From assembly GCF_000350225.1 (NCBI RefSeq), contig NW_005179249.1, positions 1 through 64,000 on the forward strand: a stretch of 64,000 nt of DNA. Direction: 5' to 3'. The translations under genes and the position numbers were made by a program. This DNA comes from Chondrus crispus. Its lineage: Eukaryota; Rhodophyta; Florideophyceae; Gigartinales; Gigartinaceae. The notes beneath the pieces are model-generated. The model saw nothing but the letters and a program-made list of their open reading frames with translations. It was not told where the DNA came from and ran no database searches. Positions 33,195-43,883 of this stretch are shown here, piece after piece; within the stretch, counting starts at the first letter, position 1, and each line of letters opens with the position of its first letter.

Positions 33195-34228
33195 AAGAAC
33201 TCGCAGATATCGTTGATCGACTGAGGAAAAGTCATGCACAAGTACTTGGCCAAGTAGACATGCTCAGTCGGAAGGTCGAGCTAAACAGTTGTCAGATATC
33301 GGAGGGGCTGTCGTCGACAAGGGATGAGTCCGTGCTGAAGATAGTGAACTTTCTGCGCCGTCGCCTGGAAGTCGCAGTGCAGAAGTCGCTGCATAAGCCG
33401 TCAAGTCATAGTGAACAAACGTCGGCCGACAAAATGAATATAGGGACCTTAGGGGGTATGACGCAGAGCTTCATTCGGGTCGTTGCAGATTGCGAGCTGA
33501 CAGATTTTGAGTTGATAGCGAGGAATCTATACGGCTGCATGGTCGAGGACTCGACATTGCGTCTGGTGTTCTATCCTGAGTATACAGAGACACAGGGCCC
33601 GGCCGGGACATCGCAGACATTCTACATACTGTTCAATCGCATGGCAGGGCTTTATTCATTTCTGGGATTATACCATAAGGCGGACCGTCTGGCGATGTTG
33701 AAGAAAGAGGGCAGTGCGGGGGTCGGAATGTTGAGGTTGATGGGTACGTATGTATATTCGAGCGATGTCGGGGCCCCCGCTGCAGTTTTTGTTGGGCACT
33801 GTTGCGGAAACCCCTTTGAAAGGGATGTTGCTACCGCCGGGAGCGGAGAGCTTGTGTTTTTCAGGAACAACCGCATATGGGACTCGTTAAGCAAGACCTT
33901 CGATGCAGGCCTGCGTTGTACTAGGCGGAGGCCGTCCATAGTGGAAGACTCAAATGTGTCAAGCGCAGTTCCTCTGCCCAGTCGGGCTTTTCATTTGGTC
34001 TGGCGGAGAGCGCAAAAGGTTTCCGGGCACTTGTCTAAGAGGGACAGGAAAAGAAATGTTCGTGTTCCGGGGCAGCTGGCAGTCGTGATGCTATATGTGA
34101 TGTTTGTGGGGGACTCGCATTGCGCGGACGCGCGTCGAGAGCTGAACGAAGATGCGATGAACGAAATTGTCAGTCCGGTACACCCGGGAACTTTTGGTCA
34201 ACAGGACGCCCAACACCGCTGGCGGTAA
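33191..34228 (+). CDS. Unrecognised 345-residue protein
   Basis: ATG 33191 (MKELADIVDRLRKSHAQVLG). The first 60 residues are a coiled coil; the rest looks globular (FIRVVADCELTDFELIARNL, then FYILFNRMAGLYSFLGLYHK) with a basic late part (KRDRKRNVRVPG). No catalytic or binding motif was recognised. It is the last gene before the right CACTA-type end, 367 bp away, and points towards it. Confidence 0.5.
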   Translation: MKELADIVDRLRKSHAQVLGQVDMLSRKVELNSCQISEGLSSTRDESVLKIVNFLRRRLEVAVQKSLHKPSSHSEQTSADKMNIGTLGGMTQSFIRVVADCELTDFELIARNLYGCMVEDSTLRLVFYPEYTETQGPAGTSQTFYILFNRMAGLYSFLGLYHKADRLAMLKKEGSAGVGMLRLMGTYVYSSDVGAPAAVFVGHCCGNPFERDVATAGSGELVFFRNNRIWDSLSKTFDAGLRCTRRRPSIVEDSNVSSAVPLPSRAFHLVWRRAQKVSGHLSKRDRKRNVRVPGQLAVVMLYVMFVGDSHCADARRELNEDAMNEIVSPVHPGTFGQQDAQHRWR

Positions 34229-34595
34229 TGTATAGTAATGTAGTTTAAGGCTACTAATAAACGACGCTGCGATACATTTACACTGAAGCGATCTCGAGCA
34301 ATGAACTAAGCTCCTTCCCATTTTCCACACGTGGATGGCCACACTATGCAGCTTCAAAGTGTTGGTGCGCACCAGTACAATATCAGCCTGGATCTAGTAG
34401 AAACTAACAGATATCCGTCCTATACTATATTTTACATTAAAAATGGCTCATCAAGCTAGACCAGCGGTAGGTTTGATACGATCAGAAAAGTGTGCTGCGC
34501 GCGCGCCAAAAAATCTGAAACAAATTTCGAACCACTAAATCTACCGGGCCATTCTAAAAAATCATTTCAGATATTGAAAATCTGACCTCGTAGTG
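34229..34595. other. AT-rich subterminal DNA and right CACTA-type end
   Basis: There are 367 bp after the last unrecognised gene. They hold CTACTAATAAACG (34250-34262), usable as a polyadenylation signal, and end in TCGTAGTG (34588-34595), the mirror of the left end at 17015. No tandem array like that on the left side is visible. Confidence 0.45.
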
Positions 34596-34809
34596 AAGGA
34601 GGTAAATTACCTCAGCCTGACACTACAGTGGCGCTTCAATTTTTTCAGTGGGGCGGCGCACGTCTCCCCATTCATGTGCGGAACCCGAAGTAAAATTTCC
34701 TGACTTATTGCACTCCCCCCCTTCTCCATTTCTTGACCTTGCGACGCTCTCCGTTCCACAGGTTGCAGGCCGTCGCACTGACTTCCACGTGTGCGTCTCC
34801 TCATAGGAA

Positions 34810-36417
34810 CTATCCTGCTTGTGCGTGCGCGACTTGCGGTGGTAGCTGTAGTTTCTTCCGTCGGAAGTATTTCACAACTGTGCTGCGCGGTAGGTGTTCC
34901 ATTGGCTCCCATGTCGCGTCCTCGGGCGTGTAGCCGTACCATTTCACCCGGAGAATTAAATTCTCCTCGTCGTAGCCGTAGTCCACGATCTTATCGATCA
35001 CATATTCCTGACTCTCGGATCCTTCTTCCTGCGTGTCCAACCGTCCTTCCCCCTTCTGAAGAGCCAGCGGCTCATCCTCACCCTGCTCTTCCGAACCTTC
35101 CATCTCTTGTAGATCGAGCGGGGTGCCCGCAGCTTCCTGAATTACCAACGGTCCGTCATCCGTCCTATCCTTCGCTTGCGCAGCGGGTTATTCTCGTTCC
35201 CCTTCACGATTGAGGAACTGTAGCGTTTGTCTTAGCCCGATTATCGGCGTGTAGTCCATGGGACTAGGGGCTAATTCGACTCGATCTCGCGACACGCGCT
35301 CTTTTTGGTCCCCGATGGCAATGACGACCGTATTCTCAGTTGACTCCTTCACTTGATATGGACCCGTAGCCACTTGTGCCAACTTATGTTTCGGCTCGGT
35401 GGCCGTGCCTTGCTCTTTCCGAAGGAATACGTATGATCCTGAAGGGATGTCATACTTCGGCTTGCGGAGCCTTGCGTCGAAATTTCGCTTGTGGCGTGCT
35501 TGTTCTTTCCGCAAGCTCTTACCAGCGCCTTTCATCAGGCTTTCCAACCACGACTGCCATTTCAGGTAGTACGCTCGATTCGAGCTAAATCTTTCCAAAC
35601 TCGGCTGTGCTTGTAACGCAATGCTTCTCGGCGCCCGAGCTAACACCAGCTCGAAGGGCGCGATGTTCGTAGTTCGATGAATTTGCGTGTTGTATGCGAA
35701 CATCACAGCGTCGCTAAATAGGTCCCAGTCCTTGGGATGCTCTCCAACATATTTTCGCAACGCGGAAGTCAGCGTGTGGTTAAACCTCTCAACCTGGTCG
35801 TTGGTTTGCGGGTGGTACGTAGTCGTGAACACATTGCGTATGCCGAGAATTCGACAGACGTTCTGAAAGAACCGGGCCGTGAACTGTGTTCCATTGTCGG
35901 ACAGCAGCTTGACCGGCGGTCCGTATACGAATACCCAATGGTGAACGAAGGCTTGTGCGATGTGCGCAGCTGATATCTTCTTCAACGGTACGGCTCGTAC
36001 CAGTTTCGAGTGTTGATCGCTGATCACGAGAATATAACGATTTCCTCGTTTAGTTGTAATTAGATCGCCGAGTATGTCGATGGCCACAAACTCCAAAGGA
36101 GCCTTGGGCGTAAACAGCTTCATTTCCTTCGTGTTTCTTCTTAACTTCACCATTTCCCGCGCACATGCGACGCAATTCGTCGCGACTGCATAGCAGTCTG
36201 GGGCTATCGTAGGCCAACAAAAACGTCTTCTCAATGTCTTGTAAAGTTTCCTGCCTCCCGGGTGGCCTGCCAATTTTGCGTAATGGCTCAACCCTAGGTC
36301 GCGGTCCCTTAACGATTGTGGTATTACCACTTGTACAAACTCCGCCGCGGTACGGCATAGAATTCCTTCGAATTCCTCGGTCTCCATGCTAAACGTTCTC
36401 ACCTCTCCGGCGTCCAT
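34810..36417 (-). pseudogene. Gypsy B1 integrase and chromodomain
   Basis: It contains the zinc module (HYAKLAGHPGGRKL then CVACARE), the DDE core (AIDILGD, SDNGTQFTARFF, YHPQTNDQVERF), the GPY-type C-terminus (ATGPYQVKE) and a chromodomain (YVIDKIVDYGYDEENLILRV then GYTPEDATWEP). Integrase joins the cDNA ends to the target; the chromodomain steers it to chromatin. It is a fossil; the parts are well preserved. Confidence 0.85.
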
Positions 36418-38049
36418 TTCTTCCTTGATGCCGTTGCAGAAGGGGTCGACGGCTTGCTCGCGAATGAGCTCCTCCGGAGTGACAGCTTGGAATTGATCGA
36501 GGCGATCAGGGGCGGTCCCCCCTCAAGAGCGAGAATGTCTTCTAACGCGTCAAAACTGTCCTCGTCCTCCACTGTACCCTCGGCCGGTTCGGCGATGAAG
36601 CATGGGATTTCGTCGTCGATTTTGTCGACGGTTTCTTCTGCGGTCCGTAATCTTGACAGGGCATCAGCTTGGCTGTTCGCCTTGCCCTTCTTGTACTTGA
36701 TTTCGAAATCAAATTCCGAGAGGCGGAGCCTCCATCGGATTAATCTCCCGCTGGGGTCGGTTACGTTCATCAACCACCTTAATGAGGCATGGTCCGTATG
36801 CACAATGAAGTGCTCGCCATATAGATATGGTCTTAAAGTCTGTACGGCCCAACTTACTGCTAGACATTTTTTTCTGATACAGAGTAGTTTCTCTCGGCTG
36901 CGGCTAACGTTCTTGAAAAGAACCCGATGGGTTTACGTTGCGCATCCGGATGCGTTTGAAATAATGCAGCGCCGATTTGATAGTCGCTTGCATCAGTATC
37001 TACCGAGTAGGGTAGGTCCTTCTTCGGCAGCGCTAACACCGGCGGTGCCAAGATGGCGTCCTTGAGCTTATGAAAAGCTTTTTCGTACGGTCGAATCCTT
37101 CCAACTGAACCGGTTGTCCCTTGTTCAATAGTTGATTGAGCGGATGCGCGATTTTCGCGTAATGTGGGACAAACCGACGGCACACACTACTAAGTCCCAA
37201 GAAGCTTCCGAGCTGGGTCTGCGTTTGAGCGTACCGCACTTGTTCCAACGCGGCGGTTCGCGCGACATCAGCCTCCAATGTACCTGGCCGAATGACATGG
37301 CCCAGGTACTTGATCTTTTCGACGAAAATTTCGCACTTGCGAAGCTTGAGCTTCACACCTGCCTTCTCCAATACAGAAATTATTTCATCCACGTGCAAGA
37401 TGTGCTCCTCCCAAGACTTGTTGAAGATGATGATATCATCCAAATACACCAGACACGACTTCCATCGGAACGGAGAGAGCAGGATATCCATTGCTCTCTG
37501 GAACGTCTCTGGCGCGTTAGTTACCCCGAAGGGCATCCTTGAGAAGCGATACAGACCTGAGTGACACGAAAATGCGGTCTTGTCGCGGTCGCACTCAGGG
37601 ATAGGCATATGCCAATATCCCGAAATCGCGTCCAACGCGGAGAAAACCTTGGTGTCACCAAGCGAGTCCAGACACTCGTCCATGCGCGGCAAAGCGTACG
37701 TGTCCTTCACCGTCACTGCGTTCAGCCTGCGGTAGTCTACGCAAAAACGCATTGACCCGTCCGGCTTGGGCACCAGAGACACGGGCGACGCCCATTCTGA
37801 CTGCGCTGGTTCTAACACTCCTGCCTCTAACATCTTCTGTACTTCTGCATCTTCTACTTCGCGGGCTTTAGGCCCGGCCCGATACGGGGCTTGTGCGATG
37901 GGACGAGTCTCGGGGATCAACTCGATCCGATGGACTGTGCTATTAATTTCACCAAGCGTCCCATCCCACATCCTTGAATACTTCTTCAACATTAGACGGA
38001 ATTCTTCGCGCAGCCGGTCCGGCACGTGGCTCAGGTCGAGGTCCTCCAC
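36399..38049 (-). pseudogene. Gypsy B1 reverse transcriptase and RNase H
   Basis: RT motifs are plain: SPVSLVPKPDGSMRFCVDYR, FSALDAISGYWHM, MPFGVTNAPETFQ and CLVYLDDIIIF with the YLDD centre. RNase H shows VDTDASDYQIGAAL and HTDHASLRWLMN. Typical Ty3/gypsy order and spacing. Fossil copy. Confidence 0.88.
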
Positions 38050-38217
38050 GTCCGGCAGTGGTGGCTCAATCCTGCGTTGCAGCTTCGTAGATGCCGACGT
38101 GGAGATCCCTGCCGACCGTTCTTCTGGCTGGTCCTCGCAGCCTTGATCCGACGGTTTGCATCTTGTCTCGCCCGTAGGCGTCTTAGTAGAATTAGGAAAT
38201 TTTTCCTTCTGCCTTTC

Positions 38218-39367
38218 CTAAATTCCGAGAACTTCACCAATGGTGGTTTTGCTCTCAAGCACGGCCCTCAGGTGCGGTAATAATTCTGCCACCACTTGGC
38301 CTTTTTGCACCCTGACAGAGTACGTCCTAAAATTTGCAACGAGTAAACGAAATGCCCTGTCAGGCTCAACCTGAACGACACCATTCGTGCACGTCAACCC
38401 GTGCCTTTCGTACAACGACGAGTACGGCTGAACCACAACCAAGCCCGCCCTCTTCGAGGTGCATTCCACGACGCGTTGCGTCCCTGGCTCGATAGTCGTG
38501 GCTCTTGCCACTTTTACCTTAGGGGAAATTCGCTCCCCTTTCGTTCATTCTCGTCCTCTCCCGGGACGAGATTCTTCTTCCCTTTTCTCATCGAGAACCG
38601 CCTAATTATCGGAACCTCCGAGAAGTCCCCCACCCCAACTCAACCGTTTTCTTCCTTGGATAAATTGCTTCCACAAACCGGTTACAGTAGTCCGCGCCTA
38701 GAATTAGCGGGACTGCTAGTTTTTCGCATACAATAAACTCGGCGGCGGCCACAAATTTTCCAAGCCTCACAGGCATTTCAATTGTGCCGAGAGTCCGGAG
38801 TGGCCTATTGTTCGCGTCGCCAATGTCTTGGGTCGGTCCGTAGGACACTAACATTTCCATTCCTGCCGGAAGTTCCGACCTTCGAACCAAATTCGATCCG
38901 GCACCTGTGTCCAACACGGACAACACTCGACTCATCAATCCGACCGTTGGTCCAATATCCGCGTAAACTTTGTGGTTTTTTTGCGCGAGGACCAAGATCT
39001 TTTCAGGACATTTCTGTCGCTTAACCCTGTACCAGGGCTTACGAATTTGATCCATCGGACGATCCTTGTCTCGACTTAGAATTTTCTTGACAACAGTCGG
39101 CTCCTTCGGCCTATCCACTATTCCAACTACCTCCTCGTCGAGCCCTTCCCTTCTTGTTATAGACGAGGAACGGGACTGAGTCCCGGACGCAGTACGTTGA
39201 ACCTGCGCCTCTCGTGACTCCCTCGAGATTCCCCTCTCTAGTTTCCGTGCGGTGGCGGGTTCCTTCTCACCTCCGACGACTCGGGCCCCGCGGCCGGCTC
39301 TCTGAAGGGTTGGTTCGACCTCGGCGTTGAAGCACTCGGCGTGCTCGCCGTCTGCGAATCGAACCAA
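38218..39367 (-). pseudogene. Gypsy B1 protease region
   Basis: An aspartic protease with the active-site triad in LSVLDTGAGSNLV and a flap/closing segment (VPLILGADYCNRF). Between it and RT lies a linker (TCTNGVVQVEPDRAFRLLVA). It cleaves the Gag-Pol polyprotein. Fossil copy. Confidence 0.8.
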
Positions 39368-39427
39368 TTCTTGACCTTCAGATAACTCGTCGATGGTATC
39401 CCTAATCTCTCCATCGGAGACAACGCC

Positions 39428-41321
39428 TCATAACTTCCCAAAACTCGGTGCATTTTCCGCAGGGAATGAATGCACGTTGGCGCGGCGTGGCCCGTTTTCG
39501 TAACAATGATAGCACACCAGTCCGTGCTTCTTGACGGGATATTGCGGCCTAGGTCCTCCGCGGGCCGGCGGCCTTCCTCGATGTTGCGGCCTTCCCATCC
39601 TGCCTGGCCTTCGAAACGTTGTACCCTTGTCTTCCATCGGAATGCGCGGCGCCGGCGTGTGGCCGCGCCCCGGAACATCATCACGGGATCCGTGGGCTCT
39701 GAAAACGACTCCATCGCGTATGTGCGCGTCGGTAAAGTTGACGACCCGCTTGCCCCGTAGCCCTCCGATGGCCCCATAAATTTGCCTTCGGCTACCAATG
39801 CTCCTTCATAATGATTTTCGCTGCTTCCGTGGGCACCGCTTCTTCTGACGCTGAGATTGACTCGGTTAAGTTGGCGGCGGCGTGACTTTTACGACCAGGA
39901 TAAGAAGCCCTCGGCTTTTTCCCCGCCCTGAACGTCGACGGCGTCTGAATCGTGGCCTTCTTGGTCTTCTTGTCCATGGCGCGGCTCGCCAAGCCATGCG
40001 CCTTTGCGTAATTTACCAATCCCGGAAATGAAACATCTCGGTTATCTTGTCGATACTGCGAGACCATGGTCTTGATACTGGCATCTAGCCCCTCGATGAA
40101 CATGGTCATCTGCTCCTCCATGGAATAAACATTCCCACAGCGATTGTTCGCGTCTGCTAGGCGAATGTAAAATTCCATCTCGTCTTCAGACGGTCTCTGC
40201 TGAACTTCTTGCAATGCGAGCACGTCTTGACGGATCGCCTCGTCGGTTGCGAAACTCCTCAACAACCACTGCACGGCCTCTGGCCAAACGGACACCTTTC
40301 CGTGATGGGACTCGGCCGTCTGAGACACCGAAGTGTACTGTCTCAAGGTGATGCCGCTTAGAAATTCGGGCAACAAGCGGATCGCTTGCCCCTCGTTCAT
40401 TTCTTGAATATCAAACTCTTGAACTAACTTTGCCAAAAAATCCAACACAAGGACCCCGTCCTCACTCGTGAACGTGTTGTCCTTCTTCACCTTAGGCGGA
40501 ATATCTCTCCTGATTTTTCGCACGGCATTCCGCCGGGAACTTGACAAATATGTCTGCGGGTTCCGCAAGCGGTACGTTCGGTACGAAAGTAATTTCTTGA
40601 AGAGGTAGTTGGTCGGATTCAGCTCCTCCAACTCCTCCCATCGCGGCCCGCGTCGCGTTGCCACGTCCTCTGGCTCAGCGTCCTTGTCTCTCCGCGACGC
40701 GGACGAAGTGATCCCGCCCCGTCTGGAGGTAATTTTCTTGCCCTGCGAAATTCTTTTTCCTTTCTCGGAACGATGTTCGGAATTGCGGGCATGGTTCGAC
40801 GAACCGTCGTCACCATCTTCGGAAAGGCCATTCGACTCGGTCATTGAGTCTTGGTCCTCCGGCTCGTCACTAAAGTGACTCTTGCTCCGGCGCCCCAGAT
40901 TCTTCTTTGAAGTCTTCGACTTGGAACTCCGTTGTACAGCGTCCTTGTCCTTCTTCGATCGACGGTCGCCTTCTCGACCTGTTGGGAGCGGCTCTGGCCC
41001 GGCGACCTGTTCAAGGTCCATGAGACGATGAACGGCGCGGTCAAACCTGTCGTCGATATTGCTTCTAAATTTACCTAAGGACTCCAAAGCTTGATTCGCG
41101 TCGCGCCTTGCGTCCTTGACTGAAATTTTCAACGAAGCTAGGACCTCCGGCTCCAGACCGTCCGTCGCATCACCTCGCTCTTTCTCGACGAGATCCACTC
41201 GAGCCGATAGCTCTCCTAAAACGGTGTGGAACTCGGATGCTTGCAACTCCAGTTGCTTCGGGACGAGGGCTAATTCAGCCTCGAAATTTTTCGTCATCTC
41301 TTGGCGAATTTCCTCGCCCAT
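39428..41321 (-). pseudogene. Gypsy B1 Gag
   Basis: The frame starts MGEEIRQEMTKNFEAELALV with a coiled coil, then a Lys/Ser/Asp-rich hinge (RSSKSKTSKKNLGRRSKSH), a retrotransposon Gag core (QWLLRSFATDEAIRQDVLAL, EEQMTMFIEGL), and a nucleocapsid part seen better in B2 as a CCHC knuckle. Gag forms the particle. Fossil copy, with breaks. Confidence 0.8.
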
Positions 41322-41624
41322 CTTCTCGAACCTGTAAGATAGGTTATCCTTGTCGGCTTCAATCTTCGTCGGGGATTCTTGACCTTCGGGATCCGTGGCC
41401 GTATTGGCCTGGATTCGGGTGCGAGGACCTCACGGGATCCTCGACGCCCTTGCCGATCCGCTCCTACTCGCCCCGGGACCGACGTCCCCGGGTGCGCTTG
41501 TTGACATCGTTAGGCGTAGCGAACGAACCTAAAAAAGATACGAACTAAAAATAAAAAGAGACTCCGTTACCCAGACCACTTCCTTGTCGTAGACAGAACA
41601 AATTCTAGGTCGGGAGACCACTTT

Positions 41625-42564
41625 TGTAGTGCAATGCGCCTGTCAGACAGAGACCAAGGTCCGACGGTCCAACACAAACAACAGCAACAAAAACAACAAC
41701 TGCTAACTGCACAGCGCTACAGAGTGTTCGAAGCTCCCTGTCCTCTTTAAGCGGGTTTGCGGCCCGCAGTAGCTCGGATCCCTGATAAGGAGGGGGGGCA
41801 AAGAGAAGGGCCCAGCCCGGGATCGGTGAATGGTGGTAGAGACTCGTAAAGGCAACTGCTCGACGAGTTCGGAGGGGTGTCTAGGTAAAACCTGGTCCGA
41901 TGGGTCGTAAATCCAATGCTCGAAGAGCGCCTTGTACACCTTATACCCTTGATAAGGTCTTCGACGGGGACGTCGCAACGTAGCCCGTCGGGAAAGAAGA
42001 AAACGTAGCAGCGCTACACCCTCGTACTGTCCGATGGCAAAGTACCAACACCGGATCGGTCGCAACCAGATTCCGATGGAACCAACGCTGAGAAAAGCAC
42101 CACTGGTGCACCAACACAGAAGCCCGATGACTAATGACGTCACGTTGCCGATCGCAATCCTACAAGGTGGGACCAACTCAAGATTAAGGGAAATTAGGAT
42201 AGGGAAGTAAAGGAAAATTGATAAGGAAAAAGGGGACCCCCGAGCGCAAAGGATACCGTAGGCTAGAGTAGAAGGGAATGTCTTGTAAAGACGGACTTCG
42301 ACCAAGGCGATATCAAACTCTGGCAACTCGGGTTGGTTTATTGACTTTGTCGGTCAAAGGGCTAAGTTATATAGAGCCCCGCCGGGGAGAGTACAGTAGC
42401 TCCCGGCTCTAAATTCTAGATCTAATTAGTAAATAAATTAAATAATTAAAATAATCGTGCGCTTCGTCGGACACGTGTGTCCCCCAAACCCGGACTACAA
42501 TATCCAATTTGTTTTCCTTTTTCACTTCTTTTCACCCCCCTCGTCAGGTGCGTATTGCACTACA
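41625..42564 (-). repeat. 5' LTR of gypsy B1 (940 bp)
   Basis: Read on the minus strand it starts TGTAGTGCAATACGCACC and ends GCGCATTGCACTACA, giving inverted 9-bp tips (TGTAGTGCA). A TATA box (TATATAAC on the minus strand) lies near 42367-42374, just before the G/C-rich transcript start region. Downstream of the LTR, on the minus strand, TGGTCTCCCGACC near 41610-41622 could be a primer binding site. The LTR contains one copy of a segment that is duplicated in the B2 LTR. Confidence 0.88.
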
Positions 42565-43463
42565 GCGAGGATGGTGAACGACGTCCGCACTGATGTGCGG
42601 GAAGAAACCGATGTAGGCGAAGGAAAGGGGTGCGCGGATGAGGACCGAGACGCAGACAGGGGAGAGGCGATCGGGGATCAACGCGGGGGGATTCGCCGTA
42701 TAGTGGGGGAACAAGGCCAAGGCTCGGGAAGCGACTGGTTCGGACATGGCTTTCTCACTCCTCAAGGGTGAACGCGGACGTTCACTCTTGAGGAGCGGGC
42801 CGTGTGGCATAACGGCGGTTCGTGATTAGATTTAGATCAAATGAATACGAACCACACACGCGCACACGTGTGCCCCCACGTGTACGGGGGACCCGCGACC
42901 ACACGCGTACACGTGTAGGAGGGGCGTACCACCACACGCACAGTACGCGTCTCACACGTGTTCTGTCAGCCCCGACGGCTCACAGCATTACAGCGCGGGA
43001 CGACCCGCGCTACAGTACGTTACTACAGCATACCGGTACTGTAGTGTTATGATAAAGGCATTGGATACATTAAATACGAGCGAGGCCGGCGGCGGAGTAG
43101 GTGGACAAGCACGGACTTGTCCACGACCTACCGCCTAGGTCCGTCTTCCAGCTTAACTAACACGCGCGATCCGCCTTCGGGCGCGTTAACCGGGACAAAG
43201 CGGGTAGGGGACAGCCGCGTACGCAAGCGAGCCTAGATCCGCCTTCGCCCGTCAGCGCTGGTACGTTACCCAGCGCTGCTCCGGGGCGTCGAGGCGTAGA
43301 TTGGCCCGCCCGTACGCTCGTCCCCGACCGTCCCGCTCTACCACGCTACCAGGGCCCGCTTCCCTGTCTCGTTAGCTGTGTGTTCTCCCCGTCTTCTCGC
43401 CGCCGTACAGGGTCTACGCCGAGCTAAGTATACACCCCTGTCCGTTGGGGGTGTTATACTACA
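42565..43463 (+). mobile_element. Ty3/gypsy family A, copy A3: 3' end and LTR
   Basis: This is the last 238 bp of the A 3' region, a polypurine tract (TCTTGAGGAGCGGG near 42786-42799) and a complete-looking LTR. The rest was displaced or lost where B1 inserted at 42564/42565. On the minus strand the start ATG plus SEP codons at 42747 matches that in A1. Right of it is unrelated DNA and then the MULE. Confidence 0.8.
42803..43463 (+). repeat. LTR of gypsy A3 (661 bp)
   Basis: TGTGGCATAAC at the start and TTATACTACA at the end. It shares with the A1 LTR a CACGTG-rich U3, a TATA-like stretch near 43065-43075 and the stem-loop 43101-43124 (9-bp stem, loop CACGGA). The two LTRs differ clearly, so A1 and A3 are separate, older insertions. 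Confidence 0.82.
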
Positions 43464-43632
43464 GTTTACTCGTACTGTAAGTGCGCTTTACGTGTGCAGG
43501 TGACCAATATTGTTTGCCCTACCGACACTGTTCGACTCGACACTGTCTGTTGCTGTCCCGCTGGTGAGAGGCTCGACTGCTCGAGCCCCCACCGTTGCGA
43601 GACACTGACTCGGCGGTAGGGACGCTGAACAT
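43464..43632. other. Short spacer between A3 LTR and MULE
   Basis: 169 bp without coding potential. The MULE target duplication TAAAATTAT (43633-43641) follows directly. Confidence 0.5.
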
Positions 43633-43641
43633 TAAAATTAT
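43633..43641. repeat. MULE target-site duplication, left copy
   Basis: TAAAATTAT, exactly repeated at 46858-46866. Confidence 0.85.
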
Positions 43642-43883
43642 GGGTAATATCACGATCCGTGGGGGAATTGGTGCCATTTGGCTCTATCAGTCAGCGAAGT
43701 TTTGAAAAATAGCAGTTCAGTAGGCGAAAATGTGAAAAGTAACAGTTCAGTAGGGGAAACGACGATTTTGCTCGCCTTGATACAAGCAGTAGGATAACCG
43801 ACTAATGTGAGCAGAAACAGTAGGAGAATTGCCCCACCATGACAAATATAGTAAGTGAAATCTTTGTCGGCAAAAGCACTACT

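Larger units (their letters stand above)
17015..34595. mobile_element. Candidate CACTA-like unit with inverted CACTACGA ends
   Basis: The left end reads CACTACGAAGTAAATCTGG from 17015; the right end read inward from 34595 is CACTACGAGGTCAGATT. They match at 10 of the first 11 bases and start with the CACTA hallmark. AA flanks both sides (17013-17014 and 34596-34597), compatible with a 2-bp target duplication. Inside are a Tnp2-like transposase gene, a degenerate subterminal array next to the left end, three host genes and several unrecognised genes. It could be one 17.6-kb unit carrying a host island, or two elements flanking host DNA with the inner ends lost. The short inverted match alone does not decide. 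Confidence 0.4.
34596..42564 (-). mobile_element. Ty3/gypsy family B, copy B1 (chromovirus type)
   Basis: A nearly full element on the minus strand in the order 5' LTR (42564-41625), Gag (41321-about 39240), protease (39367-38218), RT (38049-37033), RNase H (37183-36399), integrase (36417-35188) and chromodomain (35148-34810). A C-run at 34714-34727 is the polypurine tract on the other strand, and AGTGCAATA next to it recalls the LTR start, but the 3' LTR is missing or unrecognisable. It carries a few breaks. Its 5' end interrupts the 3' region of gypsy A3, so it is younger than A3. Its LTR is almost identical to the one at 10802-11718, which suggests recent activity. Confidence 0.9.

Noticed and set aside
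34618-34640. CACTACAGTGGCGC as the true right CACTA end
   Set aside because: It is in direct, not inverted, orientation relative to the left end.
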